The translations under genes were made by a program, and so were the position numbers. The notes under the pieces are model-generated. The model was not told where the DNA came from and did not search any database. It worked only from the letters and a program-made list of their open reading frames with translations. A DNA stretch of 64,000 bases from Competibacter_A sp037045685. Lineage in GTDB: Bacteria > Pseudomonadota > Gammaproteobacteria > Competibacterales > Competibacteraceae. Below, one piece after another: positions 26,479-36,298 of this stretch; the first letter of the stretch is position 1; every line of letters begins with the position of its first letter. The stretch is from assembly GCA_037045685.1 (NCBI GenBank), contig JBAOII010000022.1, positions 56,894 to 120,893 of the forward strand, read 5' to 3'.

Positions 26479-29157
26479 ATGAGCCAGCCGCTTGCGGGCG
26501 GATCGATTCGCCGTTCCACGGTGGGATCGGCCGTGCCCGCGCGCCGGAAACCCGGCCTCGGCGGACGTGCTCCGATATTGGCGATCCTGCTGGCATCGTT
26601 TTGCGGCGGCTCGCTGCCGCTGGTGGTGATGGCCGCCGAAACGCTCGGTTCGGCGGGCGGCGGATTCGATTATGACCGGCTGAGATTTTGGATCGGCGGC
26701 GGACTGTTGCTGCTGGGAGTGATCGGAGTTTCCCTGGTCCTGCTGCTCGGTCGGCAGCGCCGTCTCGTGACGCAACGGGACGAGTTCAAGGAACGCATCG
26801 ACGCTGCGAGCGACCGCCAGCGGGAGCAGGAGGCCGAGATCGAGCGGCTGCGGCAGGGCGTCGCCCGCCAGCGGGAGCAGGAAGCCGAGATCGAGCGGCT
26901 GCGGCAGGGCGTCGCCCGCCAGCGGGAGCAGGAAGCCGAGATCGAGCGGCTGCGGCAGGGCGTCGCCCGCCAGCGGGAGCAGGAAGCCGAGATCGAGCGG
27001 CTGCGGCAGGGCGTCGCCCGCCAGCGGGAGCAGGAGGCCGAGATCGAGCGGCTGCGGCTGAATTCGGAAACCCTGCGCGATAGCGAGCAGCGCTTTCGGG
27101 CCTTGGCCCAGCAGCTTCCGGTCGGCGTTTTCATGGCCGATCTGGAGGGCGGGTGCCGCTATGTCAACGATCGCTGGTGCCAGATGACCGGCCTGACTGC
27201 CGAGCAGGCGCTCGGGTCGCCGTGGATGCAGGCCGTGCATCCCGACGAGCGCGATCAGGTGATGAAAGCGTGGCGGCAGGTGATCGAGGAGAGCGGCGAG
27301 CTGGTGGTGGACCATCGGTTTCGGAGCCCCTCGGGCCGGACCGCCTGGCTGAACACCCGCGCCGTGCCCTTGCGCGACCGGGCCGGCCGCACCGCCTACT
27401 ATCTGGGCACCAACACCGATATCGCGGACCTGAAGCGGACCGAGGAAACCCTGCGCGCCAGCGAAGCCCGCTTTCGGAGCTATTTCGAGCTGCCGCTGGT
27501 CGGCATCGCCCTGACCGGCCCGGACAAGCGCTGGTGGGAAGTCAACGACCGCCTCTGCGAATTGCTGGGTTACCGGCGCTCGCAACTGCTGCGCCTGAGC
27601 TGGGCCGAATTGACCTACCCCGAGGATTTGGCCGCCGACCTGGCGCACTTCGAGCGGGTGATGAGCCGGCGGGTCGATGGCTATTCGCTGGAAAAACGCT
27701 TTTTGCGCCAGGACGGCAGCCTGCTTTACGCCAGCGTTTCCACCCGCTGCGTGCGCCGGGCGAACGGGGTGGTGGACTATTTCGTGACCGTGGTGCAGGA
27801 CATCACCGAGCGCAAGCAGGCCGAGGAACACATCCAGCATCTCGCCCATTACGACGCGCTGACCGGCCTTCCCAACCGGGCGTTGCTGGGCGACCGCTTG
27901 CAGCAAGCGGTGTTGCGGGCCGGTCGCGACCACAGCCAGGTGGGCGTGTTGCTGGTCGATCTCGATCATTTCAAGCGGATCAACGACACGCTCGGCCACA
28001 GCGTCGGCGACCAGCTGTTGCGGGAAGCGGCGCGGCGGCTGCAAGAATCCATCCGGCAATGCGACACGATATCCCGGCAGGGCGGCGATGAGTTCGCCGT
28101 GGTGCTGCCCGATCTGGGCGATAGCGACGAGGCCGCCCGCATGGCGCAGCGGATTCTGGACCAGATGGCCGAGCCTTATCGTCTCGACGATCACGAGCTG
28201 CACATCGGTTGCAGCATCGGGATCAGCCTGTGTCCCCGCGACGGCCGCAGCGCCGAAAACCTGCTGAAAAACGCCGACAACGCCCTGTATCGGGCCAAGG
28301 ACGCGGGGCGCAACAACTACCAGTACTATCAGTCCGGCGCCACCGTGGTGGCGCGCGAGCGGCTGAGCCTGGAAAACAGCCTGCGCCACGCCGTCGAGCG
28401 GCGGCAGCTGGAGCTGTATTACCAGCCCAAATGGGATTTTCGCGCCGCCGCCATCACCGGCGCCGAGGCGCTGATCCGCTGGAATCACCCCGAACTCGGG
28501 CTGTTGCCGCCGGCCCGCTTCATCCCGATCGCCGAGGACAGCGGCCTGGTGTTGTCGCTGGGCGAGTGGGTGTTGCGCACCGCCGTCAGCGAAATCGGCC
28601 AGCTGCATCAAAACGGCTGGTCCCGGTTGCGCGTGGCGGTCAATCTGTCGGCCCGCCAATTTCGCCAGTGCGACCTGACCGACCTGGTGCAGGGATTGCT
28701 CGCCGAAACCGGCTTCGAGCCCTCTTGCCTGGAACTGGAATTGACCGAAGGCATCCTGATGCACCATACCGACGACAATATCGCGGCCCTGAGAGCCTTC
28801 AAGAGCATGGGCGTGCGGATGGCGATCGACGATTTCGGCACCGGCTACTCCTCGCTGAGCTACTTGCAGCGTTTTCCGGTCGACCTTCTCAAGATCGACC
28901 GCTCCTTCGTCACCGATTTGCCGGCCAACACCAACAACGCCGCCATCGTGGACGCCATCGTGACGCTGGCGCACGGCTTGAGGCTGGAGGTGGTGGCGGA
29001 GGGCGTGGAAACCGTCGAGCAACTGGAGTTTCTGCGCGCGCATGGCTGCGACGAAGGCCAGGGTTACTACTTCGGCCGCCCCTTGCCGCTGATCGAATTT
29101 CAGACCCTTCTGGAGCAGGATCGGATTCGGCTGGCGGCGGCCACGGCGGCGGCGTGA
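26479..29157 (+). CDS. Membrane-bound PAS-PAS-GGDEF-EAL cyclic-di-GMP protein
   Basis: 892 residues. Two membrane segments (about 31-52 and 70-91) are followed by a coiled-coil of identical 17-residue repeats (113-193), PAS1 (about 200-320), PAS2 (325-445), GGDEF (450-610, with an intact GGDEF in SRQGGDEFAVVL) and EAL (630-885, with GAEALIRWNHPE and DDFGTGYSSLSYLQ). Both active-site motifs are intact, so it could make or break c-di-GMP. It begins 25 bases after rep and the stop overlaps the next gene (GTGA). Confidence 0.9.
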   Translation: MSQPLAGGSIRRSTVGSAVPARRKPGLGGRAPILAILLASFCGGSLPLVVMAAETLGSAGGGFDYDRLRFWIGGGLLLLGVIGVSLVLLLGRQRRLVTQRDEFKERIDAASDRQREQEAEIERLRQGVARQREQEAEIERLRQGVARQREQEAEIERLRQGVARQREQEAEIERLRQGVARQREQEAEIERLRLNSETLRDSEQRFRALAQQLPVGVFMADLEGGCRYVNDRWCQMTGLTAEQALGSPWMQAVHPDERDQVMKAWRQVIEESGELVVDHRFRSPSGRTAWLNTRAVPLRDRAGRTAYYLGTNTDIADLKRTEETLRASEARFRSYFELPLVGIALTGPDKRWWEVNDRLCELLGYRRSQLLRLSWAELTYPEDLAADLAHFERVMSRRVDGYSLEKRFLRQDGSLLYASVSTRCVRRANGVVDYFVTVVQDITERKQAEEHIQHLAHYDALTGLPNRALLGDRLQQAVLRAGRDHSQVGVLLVDLDHFKRINDTLGHSVGDQLLREAARRLQESIRQCDTISRQGGDEFAVVLPDLGDSDEAARMAQRILDQMAEPYRLDDHELHIGCSIGISLCPRDGRSAENLLKNADNALYRAKDAGRNNYQYYQSGATVVARERLSLENSLRHAVERRQLELYYQPKWDFRAAAITGAEALIRWNHPELGLLPPARFIPIAEDSGLVLSLGEWVLRTAVSEIGQLHQNGWSRLRVAVNLSARQFRQCDLTDLVQGLLAETGFEPSCLELELTEGILMHHTDDNIAALRAFKSMGVRMAIDDFGTGYSSLSYLQRFPVDLLKIDRSFVTDLPANTNNAAIVDAIVTLAHGLRLEVVAEGVETVEQLEFLRAHGCDEGQGYYFGRPLPLIEFQTLLEQDRIRLAAATAAA
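26815..27057 (+). repeat. 51-bp tandem repeat, 4.8 copies, encoding a coiled-coil linker
   Basis: Each unit encodes RQREQEAEIERLRQGVA (17 residues), and copies are identical apart from GAG/GAA codon changes. It separates the membrane segments from the first PAS domain. Such perfect repeats change copy number by slippage. Confidence 0.9.
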
Positions 29158-29795
29158 GCGCGTGCCCCGTGACCTCCGAATCCGAACAAACCGTGTTTTT
29201 CGCCTCCGGCCCGCTGCGATTGGAAGGCCGATTGAGTTTGGCGCTCGGTTTGGACGCGGTGGTCGTCACCCACCCGCATCCGTTGTACGGCGGCGATCTG
29301 GACAATCCGGTGGTGGCGGTTCTGGCCGACGCCTACCGGCGGCGGGGCTACACCGCGTTGCGCTTCAATTTCCGGGGCGTCGGCGCCAGCGGCGGGCACT
29401 ACGCCGACGGTCGGGGCGAGCGGGACGACGTGCGCGCGGCGGCCGAGTTTCTGGCCGGGCTGGGCAAGGCCGTGACCGATCTGGCCGGCTATTCCTTCGG
29501 CGCCTGGGTCAACCTGCACCTGAATCCACCGCTGGCCACGGTTCGCCGGCAACTGCTGGTGGCGCCGCCGGTGGGGTTTCTGGAGTTTGGCGCCGTGGTC
29601 GCGCCGGAGGATCTGATCGTCGTGGCCGGCGATCGCGACCCGTTCGCGCCGCTCGATTCCTTGCGGGAACTGTTGCCGCGCTGGCATCCGGCCGCCCGGC
29701 TCCATGTGCTGCCGGGGGCCGATCACTTTTGCTGGAACGCGCTGGATCGGCTGGCGGCGCTGGTCGATGCGGCGCTGGCCGAACCGCCGGGCTAA
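29154..29795 (+). CDS. Alpha/beta hydrolase (COG2945-like)
   Basis: 213 residues from GTG 29154 (overlapping the previous stop) or 208 from GTG 29169. Motifs: VVVTHPHPLYGGDLDNPVV, LRFNFRGVGASGG, LAGYSFGAWVNL (nucleophile Ser), VAGDRDPFAP (acid) and PGADHFCW (His). This is the small COG2945 group of uncharacterised hydrolases. It is translationally coupled to the GGDEF-EAL gene and convergent with the permease, whose stop overlaps its own by four bases. Confidence 0.8.
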   Translation: MSACPVTSESEQTVFFASGPLRLEGRLSLALGLDAVVVTHPHPLYGGDLDNPVVAVLADAYRRRGYTALRFNFRGVGASGGHYADGRGERDDVRAAAEFLAGLGKAVTDLAGYSFGAWVNLHLNPPLATVRRQLLVAPPVGFLEFGAVVAPEDLIVVAGDRDPFAPLDSLRELLPRWHPAARLHVLPGADHFCWNALDRLAALVDAALAEPPG

Positions 29796-31756
29796 ATCTT
29801 GATCGGAATCACGATCATCTGGATTTCCCGCAGATGCAGGCGGCGCTGCATGGCGATGGCGGTGTGGTTGTGCAGCCACGAGATCAGCCAGCTCTCGTTG
29901 TCGAAGATCAGCTTGCTGCTCAGGCAGACGGCGTTGGGATAGTCGTTCACGACATCGACCACCAGCTTTTCCAGCGTCGCCTCCACGTCGGTCCCGTAAG
30001 CGGCGCGGGACGTGGCCGCCATGCCCTGGCTGTGGCAGTAGTTGACGTAGTAGCGCAACGAATTCTCGATCTGGTATTGCAGCGAGCGCAGCGCGCCCTT
30101 GCCGCCGTAGCTTTCCGCGTCCACCTCGCCGACGCTCACGAAGACGAAGTTCTTGAAGTGGCCGGTGAACACCTCGTTGAGCCACTTGAGCGCGTACATG
30201 CCCAAGCCCCGGTTTTTGCCGATGAGGAAGATGGCGGTCGGCTGTTCCGGGTGCAGCGGCGGTTCCGGCAGATCCTCGTCCCAGTCCGGCCGGGGCGCGT
30301 ACAGCGCGTCGATCTTGCGCAACTGCTGGCGGACGTGCTCGTAGTGGCGCTTGACCAGGGCGCAAATCGCGATGAGCAGGCCGGTGATCAGGATGGTCAA
30401 CCAGCCGCCCTCGGTGAATTTCTCGACCACCGTCACGATCAGGATGCCGCCGGTGACCCCGAACCCGAGCAGCGACAACAGCAGCCGCGCTTTCCAGTTA
30501 TCCACGTCGTAGCGGCTGGCCCACCAATGCCTGCACAAGCCGAGCAGCGACAGCGAAAAGGTGACGAACACGTTGATGCTGTACAGCACCACCAGCACCG
30601 ACACGTCGCCGTTGGTCCACCCCAGGATGCCGAGCGCGCCCAGGCCCATCAGGACGACGCCGTTCTGGGTGACCAGCCGGCCGGACAGGTTGCGGAACTG
30701 GCGCGGCACCCAGGAATCGACCGCCATGTTCGCCAGCACCGTCGGGCCGCCGAGGAAGCCGGTGTTAGCGGCGACGAACAGGAGGCCCCCTTCCAGCAGC
30801 AGCACGACCGCCAGCAGGACGTGACCGAACACGGGGTTGAGTTGCCAGCTATCGATGATGGCGCCGAAAGTGACCGCGTTCAGGGTCTGATGTGGGACGT
30901 GCTGCACGTTCCAGAGCAGATACAGCAGGATGATGCCGCCGGCGGTGAAGCTGAGCGAACTGGCCATGTAGAACATGGTGTACCGTCCGGTTTTGACCCT
31001 TGGCTCGCTGAGCATATTGACGTTGTTGGAGACCGCTTCCAGGCCGGTGTAGGTGCCGCCGCCCAGCGAGTAGGCGCGCAGGAACAGCGCGGCGGCGAAC
31101 ACCCAGCCCATTTGCTCGGTGAGTTGCCGGGTTTCGGTGATGGTGTCCGGGATCAGGCGGGGCAGACCGTCGGAATGGGCGGCGATCCCGTAAAGAATCA
31201 GAAAGGTGTGGGTCAGGAAGAAGCCGGCGAAAATCGGCAGCAACACCTTGATGGACTCTTTCATGCCCCGCAGGTTGAGCACGATCAGGACGATGATCAG
31301 CGCCATCTCGGTCGTCAGCTTGTAGGGTTGAGCGCCGGGCGGCAGCAAGCTGAACACCGCGTCCACGCCGCTGGCGATAGAGATGGAGATGGTCAGCACG
31401 TAGTCCACCAGCAGCGCCGAGCCCGACACCAGGCCGGCGCGGGGTCCCAGCAACTGGGTGGCGACCTTGTAACCGCCGCCGCCGCTCGGAAACAGCTCGA
31501 TGACCTGATTGTAGGCCAGGGCGATCACGAACACCGTCAGGAAGGTGGCGGCGGCCAGATAGAGGCCGAAATGGGTGTATTGGCCCAGCGCCAGAAACGC
31601 TTCCTCGGGGCCGTAGCAGGAGGAGGACAGCCCGTCGGCGCCCAGCCCGATCCAGGCCAGAAAAGCGACCAGGGCCAAGTTGTGTCGGGTGTCCGGATTG
31701 AGCGGGTCGTGCGGCTTGCCAATGACCGCTTCCCTGAGCTTATCGAAGAACGGCAT
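29792..31756 (-). CDS. APC-superfamily permease with C-terminal soluble domain
   Basis: 654 residues with about 12 membrane segments. GADGLSSSCYGPEEAFLALG and IELFPSGGGGYKVATQLLGP mark the APC fold. The C-terminal 170 residues are soluble, starting PTAIFLIGKNRGLGMYALKWL. The SSSCYGPEE start resembles KimA/YdaO-type potassium transporters, but amino-acid transport cannot be excluded. It is a single gene. Confidence 0.75.
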   Translation of the reverse strand: MPFFDKLREAVIGKPHDPLNPDTRHNLALVAFLAWIGLGADGLSSSCYGPEEAFLALGQYTHFGLYLAAATFLTVFVIALAYNQVIELFPSGGGGYKVATQLLGPRAGLVSGSALLVDYVLTISISIASGVDAVFSLLPPGAQPYKLTTEMALIIVLIVLNLRGMKESIKVLLPIFAGFFLTHTFLILYGIAAHSDGLPRLIPDTITETRQLTEQMGWVFAAALFLRAYSLGGGTYTGLEAVSNNVNMLSEPRVKTGRYTMFYMASSLSFTAGGIILLYLLWNVQHVPHQTLNAVTFGAIIDSWQLNPVFGHVLLAVVLLLEGGLLFVAANTGFLGGPTVLANMAVDSWVPRQFRNLSGRLVTQNGVVLMGLGALGILGWTNGDVSVLVVLYSINVFVTFSLSLLGLCRHWWASRYDVDNWKARLLLSLLGFGVTGGILIVTVVEKFTEGGWLTILITGLLIAICALVKRHYEHVRQQLRKIDALYAPRPDWDEDLPEPPLHPEQPTAIFLIGKNRGLGMYALKWLNEVFTGHFKNFVFVSVGEVDAESYGGKGALRSLQYQIENSLRYYVNYCHSQGMAATSRAAYGTDVEATLEKLVVDVVNDYPNAVCLSSKLIFDNESWLISWLHNHTAIAMQRRLHLREIQMIVIPIKI

Positions 31757-31872
31757 GCGGGTTTCTCATCGTTTGTCGTAATCCCCGCCTAAATATACTC
31801 CACAATCCGCCGCCGGTGCGTCCGCGCAAACCGCTCGCCGAGGCGGGTCCGGGTGGAGTTCAAAGAACGGCC

Positions 31873-33026
31873 TTATCGCCGGAAGCCGTTTCTCACCGCC
31901 CAGACCGCCGCCTCGACCCGCGAGCCCAGATCGAGCTTGCGCAGCAGGTGTTTGACGTGCACTTTCACCGTGCCCTCGGTGATTTTCAGGCGGATGCCGC
32001 GTTTGGACGGGTGCCGGACAAGTTGAAGGAACACTACGGGATTGAGATGCCGGTGAGCACGATTCAACGGACCACCGAGCAGCACGCCCAGCGGATTTAC
32101 GAACAAGAGGCGGCGCGGGAGATCCGGCCCGGGACGGCGGCGGGTGTCATTTTTGTCGGCGAGTTGGATGGTTCGATGGTGCCGGTGGTGGAGCCGTCGC
32201 CCGATGCCGAAGACCGGCGCCAGGGGAAGGTGTTGAGCTGGAAAGAAGTCCGTCTGAACCTCGTCCATCCGAAAGGCAGTGCCACCCCGATGTTCGGGGG
32301 GAATTTTGCCGGCGGGGTCGAGGAAAGCGGCCGGCAATGGGGGCGGTGTGCGGCGAAGGCCGGGTTCGGGCCGGGGAGTCATCTCCATGCGGTGGGCGAT
32401 GGCGCGCCCTGGATTGCGAACCAAGTGGAGATGCAATTTGGCGAGCAGGGCCGTTACCTGGTGGATTTCTTCCATCTCTGCGAGTATCTCGGCTCGCGGG
32501 CGATCAGCTTGTTGCTGTGGCCGACGGCGATGCGGGCGAGAATTTCCCGCTCCCGCTCGGTCAGCTTGGCGCCGTCCGCCGGCTTGGGCCGGATCTCGTG
32601 GCGCAGGGCGTCGGCGAGAATCTCCGCGACCCGCTCGCCGAGCGCCATGCGGCCTTGCGCCGCCGCCCGCAGGCTGTTCAGCACGTCTTCCGGCTCCATG
32701 TCCTTGAGCAGATAGCCATCGGCCCCCGCGCGCAGCGCCGCCACCACGTCCTCCTCGCTGTCGGAGACGGTCAGGACGATCACCCGCGCGTCGTGGTCCT
32801 CGGCCTTGAGAATCCCGAGCAATTCCAGCCCGCTCATGCCGCGCATGTTCAGATCGAGCAGGATCAGGTCCGGCCGCAGTTGGCGAGCCAGCGCCAATCC
32901 TTGCCGGCCTTCGCCGGCCTCGCCGACCACCCGCAGCGAACCCTCCATGGCGATCAGTTGCAGGATGCCCTTGCGCATCAGCGGGTGATCGTCGATGACC
33001 AGGATGGTCTGGATGTCGTCAGGCAT
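31873..33026 (-). pseudogene. narL: NarL-type response regulator split by a 503-bp insertion
   Basis: Bases 33026-32496 encode the receiver domain (VIDDHPLM, LLDLNMRGMSGLELL, VLTVSDSEEDV, GADGYLLKD) and the start of the HTH (LTEREREILARIAVGHSNKLIAR). Bases 31992-31873 encode the rest (LKITEGTVKVHVKHLLRKLDLGSR, quoted in part). Removing 31993-32495 joins them in frame to 216 residues, the exact usual NarL length. As written, the protein lacks its recognition helix and cannot bind DNA. The start overlaps the narX stop by 8 bases. Confidence 0.88.
31993..32495 (+). mobile_element. Internal fragment of an ISKra4-family-like transposase inserted in narL
   Basis: About 167 codons on the plus strand without start or stop: FGRVPDKLKEHYGIEMPVS, FVGELDGSMVPVVEP, LHAVGDGAPWIANQVE, YLVDFFHLCEYLGSR. 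The order fits the catalytic middle of ISKra4-type transposases (two of the acidic residues visible). Neither end of an IS nor an inverted repeat is present. GCGG occurs at both borders (31990-31993 and 32496-32499), either a 4-base duplication or microhomology. Confidence 0.75.
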
Positions 33027-34890
33027 ACAGCGTCTCCCGCCCGACTCCGGCCACGGCTTTTTGGCCGGCGGCGGGGACGAAGCGCAGCTCCACTCGCAAG
33101 CCGCCGGTGGCGGGCGATTGCAGGTTCAGGATGCCGCCCAGGCGGTGGGCCCGTTCGCGCATGATGCTGAGGCCGAAATGGTTTTCCCGTTCGGGGTCCG
33201 CCGACAGGCCGATGCCGTCGTCGCTGATGTCGATCGCGGCCTCACCGTCGCCCCGGCAGCGCAAGCAAACCGAAATGCGGCTGGCCCGAGCGTGGCGCAC
33301 GGCGTTGTTCAAGGCTTCCCGGACGATCTGCATGACGTGGATCTGCTCGTTGGGGTCCAGCGCGCACTGCCAGTCGGCGCAGTCCAGATCGACCGGCAAT
33401 TGGCCGCGTCGCCCGAATTCTCGCGCCATCTCGGCCAGGCTGTCTTCCAGCCGGAGATGGTCCATTTTCAGGCGGAAAGCGCCGATCAGTTCCCGCAACT
33501 GGCGGTAGGCGCCGTTCAATCCCTCGCGCAGGTCGGCGACGATGGTCCGCGCCTCCGGGACGGTGTTCGGCCCGCCCAGCAAAGGATGCAGGCGACCGAC
33601 CTGAATCTTGAGGTAGGACAGCGCTTGGGCGAGCGAGTCGTGCAGCTCGCGAGCGATGGCGTTGCGCTCTTCCAGCAGCGCCAGCCGCCGCCGATGCTCG
33701 CTCTGCTCGGCGGCGCGCAGGGCGCCGGCGATGTGGCGGGCCACCGCTTCCAGGAGCGGCAGTTGCCAGGCGGCGACCGCTTCCGGGCCGGGATTGCGGA
33801 CCACCAAAACGCCGAATCGCTGCTCCCGATCTTTGACCGGGACCGAGAAGACCTCGTTGCTGGCGTCCAGCGCATGGGTGGCGCCGTCGCCCAGGCAAGC
33901 GTCGCAATTGGGCCGGGTGCAGAACGGCGGAATGGGGGTCGGCTGCGGCCGGGCCGAAAAGACCTGGGTGGCTTGATGGGTGTCGCGCTGGATCAGGCAC
34001 AGCGTGACCGAGCCCATGCCGGTCAGCTTTTCGATTTCCGCCATCAACGCCCGGTAGGTGGCCTCGACCGGGGCCGCCTCGCCGAGGGTTCGGGTGGTGT
34101 AGTAGAGCAATTCCAGCGAGCGGTTGCTGAGCCGCAGCGCCTGGGTTTGCCGCTCGACCCGCGCTTCCAGATCGGCGTACAGCGCCGACAGATCCGCCGC
34201 CATCCGGTTGAAGGCTTGCCCCAGCACCCCCAGCTCGTCGTTGCCGACATGGCTGACCCGCACCGACAGATCGCCGTGACCGGCTTTGCGCGCCAGTTCC
34301 ACCAGATCGCGCAACGGCGCCACCACGGTGGCGTGCAACTGGTACATCGCGGCGAAAACCAGCACCAGCGTCATGAACAGGGCGATTCCTTGCGCCAGCC
34401 GCAGCAGCAGGATTTTCGCCTCGGTGTCCTGCTCCAGCAGCTTGACGAAGGCGTCCAGCTTGGCGACGAAGCCGTCCACTTGGCTCAGGTAGGCCGTGGA
34501 CGAGGGGTCGCCCGCCGCCAAGGTCGCCAGAGTCGGTTTCATGGCGGCGTTCCAGGACGCCCCGATGGTTTTGAGCGTCTGGTTGCGAGGATCGCCCGCC
34601 GCCGACGAGATCGCGCCCGTCCGCCACAACTGGTTCAAGCGGCGCTCGAAATCGTCGATTTCCCGAGCCACGTCCGCATAGTGCTCGGCCGCGCGGTGGT
34701 CGGGTTGCTGGAGGCGGGTGGCGATGCGGTAGGACTGCATGCGCAGCGAACCGGCCAGGTTGATCGCGGTGGCGTCGCCTTTGGTGGATTCGGCGATGAA
34801 CACGGAACTGGTCATGCTCAGCAGCGCCAGCAGCACGATGCCGCCCATGATCAGGCCGCTGCGAAAAATGATGGAGTCGTTGCTTTCCAC
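33019..34890 (-). CDS. narX: NarX-type nitrate/nitrite sensor histidine kinase
   Basis: 623 residues. TM1 (GLIMGGIVLLALLSMTSSVF), periplasmic domain with the P-box AINLAGSLRMQSYRIA, TM2 (LFMTLVLVFAAMY), HAMP, Cys-containing GAF-like region (CTRPNCDACLG), HisKA_3 with ERNAIARELHDSLAQALSYLK (phospho-His) and HATPase (EALNNAVRHA; SDDGIGL). This is the NarX/NarQ plan. It appears intact, while its partner narL is disrupted. Confidence 0.9.
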   Translation of the reverse strand: MESNDSIIFRSGLIMGGIVLLALLSMTSSVFIAESTKGDATAINLAGSLRMQSYRIATRLQQPDHRAAEHYADVAREIDDFERRLNQLWRTGAISSAAGDPRNQTLKTIGASWNAAMKPTLATLAAGDPSSTAYLSQVDGFVAKLDAFVKLLEQDTEAKILLLRLAQGIALFMTLVLVFAAMYQLHATVVAPLRDLVELARKAGHGDLSVRVSHVGNDELGVLGQAFNRMAADLSALYADLEARVERQTQALRLSNRSLELLYYTTRTLGEAAPVEATYRALMAEIEKLTGMGSVTLCLIQRDTHQATQVFSARPQPTPIPPFCTRPNCDACLGDGATHALDASNEVFSVPVKDREQRFGVLVVRNPGPEAVAAWQLPLLEAVARHIAGALRAAEQSEHRRRLALLEERNAIARELHDSLAQALSYLKIQVGRLHPLLGGPNTVPEARTIVADLREGLNGAYRQLRELIGAFRLKMDHLRLEDSLAEMAREFGRRGQLPVDLDCADWQCALDPNEQIHVMQIVREALNNAVRHARASRISVCLRCRGDGEAAIDISDDGIGLSADPERENHFGLSIMRERAHRLGGILNLQSPATGGLRVELRFVPAAGQKAVAGVGRETLYA

Positions 34891-34916
34891 GGGATGGCGC
34901 TCGCCACGGTCAAGGC

Positions 34917-36219
34917 TCAGGGAAAGAGAAAGTGTACCGTAATCCGCAATCCCGGACCGGCTTCGGGTTGGCTCAAGCGAATGTGCGCGCCGTGCCGGTC
35001 GGCGATGCGCTTGACGATGGCCAGCCCGAGCCCGCTGCCCGGCGTCGCGGCATGCGCGCCGCGATAGAAGCGGTCGAACACCCGCTCCCGCTCGGCCGGC
35101 GGAATGCCGGGGCCGGTGTCGCGAACCGCGAGCACCGCCTCCGCTTCCACCCGGTAAACCTCGACATCGACCCGGCCGCCGCCGGGGGTGTAGCGCAGGG
35201 CGTTGTCCACCAGATTGTCGAGCAGGGTGCGCAGTTCGGCGGGATCGCCGGAGACGGCGACGGACTCGCCCGGCAACAGGCCCAGATCGAGACCGCGAGC
35301 CTCGGCGATGGCGGCCTGTTCCGCGACCACGGTTTTGGCGAGCGCGAGCAAATCCACCGCTTCGCGCCGACCGGCGGCGGGATGGGCGTCCAGGCGGGCC
35401 ATGGCCAGCAATTGCTCGACCAGGTGGGTGGCGCGCTCCAGTCCCGCGCCCAGATCGCGGAGGGTTTCGGCGCGAGCGTCGGCGTCGGTGGCCTGCCGCG
35501 CCAGTTCGGCTTGCAGGCGCACGGCGGTGAGCGGGGTGCGCAATTCGTGGGCGGCGTCGGCGATGAACTGGCGCTGGTGGTCGAGGGTTTGCGCCAGCCG
35601 CGCCAGCAGCTCGTTGAGCGCGCGGACCAGCGGCGTGATTTCGGCCGGCAGATTATCGGCCGGCACCGGTTCCAGCGCGCCGGGGCGGCGGCGGTGGATG
35701 TCGGCGGCGATCCGGTATAAAGGCCGCAGGCCCGCGCCCACGCCGAACCAGACCACCAGGCCCATGCCGGGCAGCAGCAGCAGGAACGGCGCGAGGTTGT
35801 GCAGGGCGATGTCGGCGCTCATCCGCAGGCGCACCCCCAGCGGCTGGGCGACTTGCACGATCCGCTCGCCGGCCTGGAGCGCGAACAGCCGCCAGGATTC
35901 GCCCCGCCAAGCCAGGTCGGCGAATCCGGCCTGGGTGGCGAAGGGCAATTCCCGCTGCCGTTGCGACACGTACAAGCAGACCTCGGCTCCGGTCCCAGAT
36001 TTGCACCAGCAGATCGCCGCCGTCGTCGCTTTCGGCGCCCATCGCCAGCGTCAGCAGGTTTTGGTTGCGCAGCGCCAGCGCGGTTTGTTGCAGTTGGTAG
36101 TCGAACAGCGCGTTGGTTTCGGCGCGAGCTTGCCGGTAGGTCGCGTAACCGGACGCGGCCAGCACCAGCGACAACCCGGCCAGCAGCCATAGCAGCAGCC
36201 GCCGGCGGATGGAATTCAT
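34917..36219 (-). pseudogene. QseC/PmrB-like sensor histidine kinase, one +1 frameshift
   Basis: N-terminal part 36219-about 35995 (signal anchor LLLWLLAGLSLVLAASGYATY) and C-terminal part about 35990-34917 (second TM LAPFLLLLPGMGLVVWFGVG, HAMP, phospho-His in QFIADAAHELRTPLTAVRLQ, HATPase NLVDNALRYTPGGG, GSGLGLAIVKRIADRHGA). Removing one base in GGTCCC (35991-35996) joins them as QIWDGAEVCLYVSQ, giving 433 residues. The cognate response regulator is not in the window. Confidence 0.82.
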
Positions 36220-36298
36220 GCGGCGGTATTGCCGACGGTTATGGGCGCGGTGCTGGAGCGGGGCACGAGCCGCCCGCTCCCGTCGCGGTCTGGCGGCT

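Noticed and set aside
25816..29043. 1075-codon antisense frame over rep and the GGDEF-EAL gene
   Set aside because: Lies antisense to two well supported genes and has no domain pattern; long only because of third-position GC.
31816..32715. 299-codon plus-strand frame as an intact transposase
   Set aside because: Only 31993-32495 is transposase-like; the ends are antisense narL sequence read by chance in the same frame.
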